DNA of 5,675 nucleotides, from positions 1 through 5,675 of the forward strand of contig JACMIM010000080.1 in assembly GCA_014381165.1 (NCBI GenBank). Direction: 5' to 3'. This DNA comes from Roseiflexaceae bacterium (lineage in GTDB: Bacteria > Chloroflexota > Chloroflexia > Chloroflexales > Roseiflexaceae). A program made the translations under genes and the position numbers. The first letter of the stretch is position 1, and every line of letters begins with the position of its first letter. The notes beneath the pieces were generated by a model. It saw only the letters and a program-made list of their open reading frames with translations, was not told the DNA's origin and did not search any database. Shown here piece after piece: positions 4,696 to 5,675 of the stretch.

Positions 4696-5070
4696 TTACG
4701 CAGCTTGCAGGAGTGGATTAGGTAGTTGCAAAGCCGCAATCGCAATAGTTTCTGTTGCCGTTGGCGCATATGCTGATAGTGCTAGGACGCTATGAACAGG
4801 TTCTGATTGTAAAATCGCTAGCACAAGGTCGCGCGTTGATTCGCTTAACTCATCAAGCCCAGATAAGGGTAGGCTCCGCAGGCCAAACTCGGTTGGCTGT
4901 GCAAGAACAGAGTAGTCGAAAATTGACATACCAACGGCACGTTGCGCTACTTTATCGACGCGCAGCAGAATGTGGTCATTCAGCTCGATTCCCGTAGCTA
5001 ACGCGCCCGGAACGAACGTAATCGTGAGCGTATCGCTTATTTCGTCATATTTATAATTTGGTATACTCAT
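4696..5070 (-). CDS. DUF2283 domain protein with C-terminal extension
   Basis: A 124-residue protein whose first 55 residues fit the DUF2283 pattern: YKYDEISDTLTITF (6-19), then TGIELNDHILLRVD (26-39) and AVGMSIFDYS (45-54). DUF2283 domains are small beta-rich units of unknown function, usually about 50-70 residues. This protein has about 70 further residues, helical in look, with LSGLDELSESTRDLVLAIL (69-87) and an Ala/Leu-rich end. No signal peptide or membrane segment is evident. The start at 5070 is preferred over the in-frame ATG at 5118 because the domain begins there and AAGGAAG (5084-5090) precedes it, although the 13-nt spacing is long. It lies 73 bp downstream of the GNAT gene on the same strand and converges with groEL. 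Some stretches, for example 5041-5100, are clearly A/T-richer than groEL. Confidence 0.75.
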   Translation of the reverse strand: MSIPNYKYDEISDTLTITFVPGALATGIELNDHILLRVDKVAQRAVGMSIFDYSVLAQPTEFGLRSLPLSGLDELSESTRDLVLAILQSEPVHSVLALSAYAPTATETIAIAALQLPNPLLQAA

Positions 5071-5143
5071 GGCGATTAACCGACTTCCTTCATGTATGCT
5101 GTCACCACATAGTTGCATGGCGCTGATCGAATGGTACCTGTCT

Positions 5144-5650
5144 TTACAGCACCTTTGTTAATATCGACACTTCTTCACCAGACGGACGATGAATGCTTTC
5201 AACCAGTTCCCAACCACACTTCTGATAGAACGCAATAGCACGACCACCTGTACCTACCCAGGCCTGTGGGTACCCGCAGTTCTTTGCCCACAGCTCAAGC
5301 GTTGCCAGCATGTGACCACCAATACCATTGCTGCGATGTAATGGCGCAACGACCACGCCAACTACCCACGGTGAACGGTCGCGTCTTTCTGGTATATCGA
5401 ACGTATCGAGTCCGACCGCGCCGACTGCTTGACCGAGCTGATCAATGGCCACCCACGTAACAGGAAGCCTATCGCGACCAGCCTCTCGGCGCGTGATATC
5501 TACCCACCAAGCAACATCCTCCGGCTCAGGGGGATGGCCCCACTCTTTCCATCGGATTTCGCCAATCACTGAAATAAGATGAGGGTTATCAATAAGCAAT
5601 GCGACTGAGATGCTTTGATTGATAAGCGTTTTATCTTGCTGATCGTTCAT
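5144..5650 (-). CDS. GNAT family N-acetyltransferase
   Basis: A 168-residue protein of the usual single-domain GNAT size, expected to transfer an acetyl group from acetyl-CoA to an amine of an unknown substrate. Strand beta 4 and motif A are clear: PWVVGVVVAPLHRSNGIGGHML (94-115), with the acetyl-CoA pyrophosphate loop at Arg106-Gly112 (R-S-N-G-I-G-G). The motif B region follows as GTGGRAIAFYQKCGWELV (133-150). The TWVAIDQLGQAVGAVGL segment (65-81) is the preceding strand pair. No substrate-specific motif is recognised. The ATG at 5650 is chosen because GGGGAG (5656-5661) lies five bases before it; a GTG at 5656 would overlap that site. The stop precedes the DUF2283 gene in the same orientation, suggesting a two-gene transcript whose promoter lies right of the window. 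Confidence 0.88.
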   Translation of the reverse strand: MNDQQDKTLINQSISVALLIDNPHLISVIGEIRWKEWGHPPEPEDVAWWVDITRREAGRDRLPVTWVAIDQLGQAVGAVGLDTFDIPERRDRSPWVVGVVVAPLHRSNGIGGHMLATLELWAKNCGYPQAWVGTGGRAIAFYQKCGWELVESIHRPSGEEVSILTKVL

Positions 5651-5655
5651 TTTCA

Positions 5656-5661
5656 CTCCCC
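5656..5661 (-). promoter_or_regulatory. Ribosome binding site of the GNAT gene
   Basis: Read on the minus strand, GGGGAG is followed by TGAAA and then the ATG at 5650. The last G of the site is also the first base of an in-frame GTG at 5656. This argues for the ATG as the real start and removes two residues from the longest reading frame. Confidence 0.65.
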
Positions 5662-5675
5662 ATGCACGCAGGTCA

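Noticed and set aside
4685..4701. Third copy of the left-edge repeat, because of ACTTACGCAG
   Set aside because: Only about eight bases match the repeat end and no stem is present; probably chance.
5144..5650. TacT/AtaT-type GNAT toxin
   Set aside because: Only general GNAT motifs are visible, there is no RHH antitoxin next to it, and the gene order does not match the usual antitoxin-first arrangement. Kept only as a low-interest idea in the findings.

Overview
The window reads as a segment of a moderately GC-rich bacterial chromosome, most likely from the phylum Chloroflexota (class Chloroflexia, Roseiflexus/Kouleothrix-like). This is judged from the style of the GroEL and GroES proteins, a CIRCE-controlled groES-groEL pair, and intergenic AGCTGA-type heptamer repeats. 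The taxonomic call is by recognition only. No transposase, phage gene, CRISPR array, rRNA or tRNA was seen.

Layout, left to right. Positions 1-158 are non-coding and hold two diverged copies of a roughly 40-bp hairpin-forming repeat on either side of a 19-bp perfect palindrome. A fold-type I PLP aminotransferase of the LysN / 2-aminoadipate aminotransferase type (205-1431, +) follows. A short spacer with a tandem 14-mer and a GC hairpin separates it from a class I SAM-dependent methyltransferase (1511-2272, +). Next is the heat-shock control region (about 2311-2456): a consensus housekeeping promoter, a perfect CIRCE operator with unusually long palindromic arms, and a second, degenerate CIRCE upstream of the -35 box. 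It drives groES (2466-2768) and groEL (2915-4564), which are separated by 146 bp containing two opposed heptamer arrays. A GC-rich hairpin with a GNRA-type loop, probably the groESL terminator, follows groEL. On the minus strand, converging on groEL, are a GNAT N-acetyltransferase (5144-5650) and, downstream of it, a DUF2283 protein with a C-terminal extension (4696-5070). These two look like a small operon whose promoter lies beyond the right edge, and parts of them look less GC-rich than groEL.

Functionally, the best understood unit is the GroES/GroEL chaperonin machine. It is probably repressed by HrcA (gene not in this window) binding CIRCE and derepressed on heat shock. The aminotransferase and methyltransferase are probably metabolic, without a visible shared pathway. 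The GNAT/DUF2283 pair has no assignable substrate. I do not see a convincing new multi-gene system. The observations most worth checking are the paired CIRCE operators about seven helical turns apart, the heptamer-array stem between groES and groEL, and the structured repeat cluster at the left edge.
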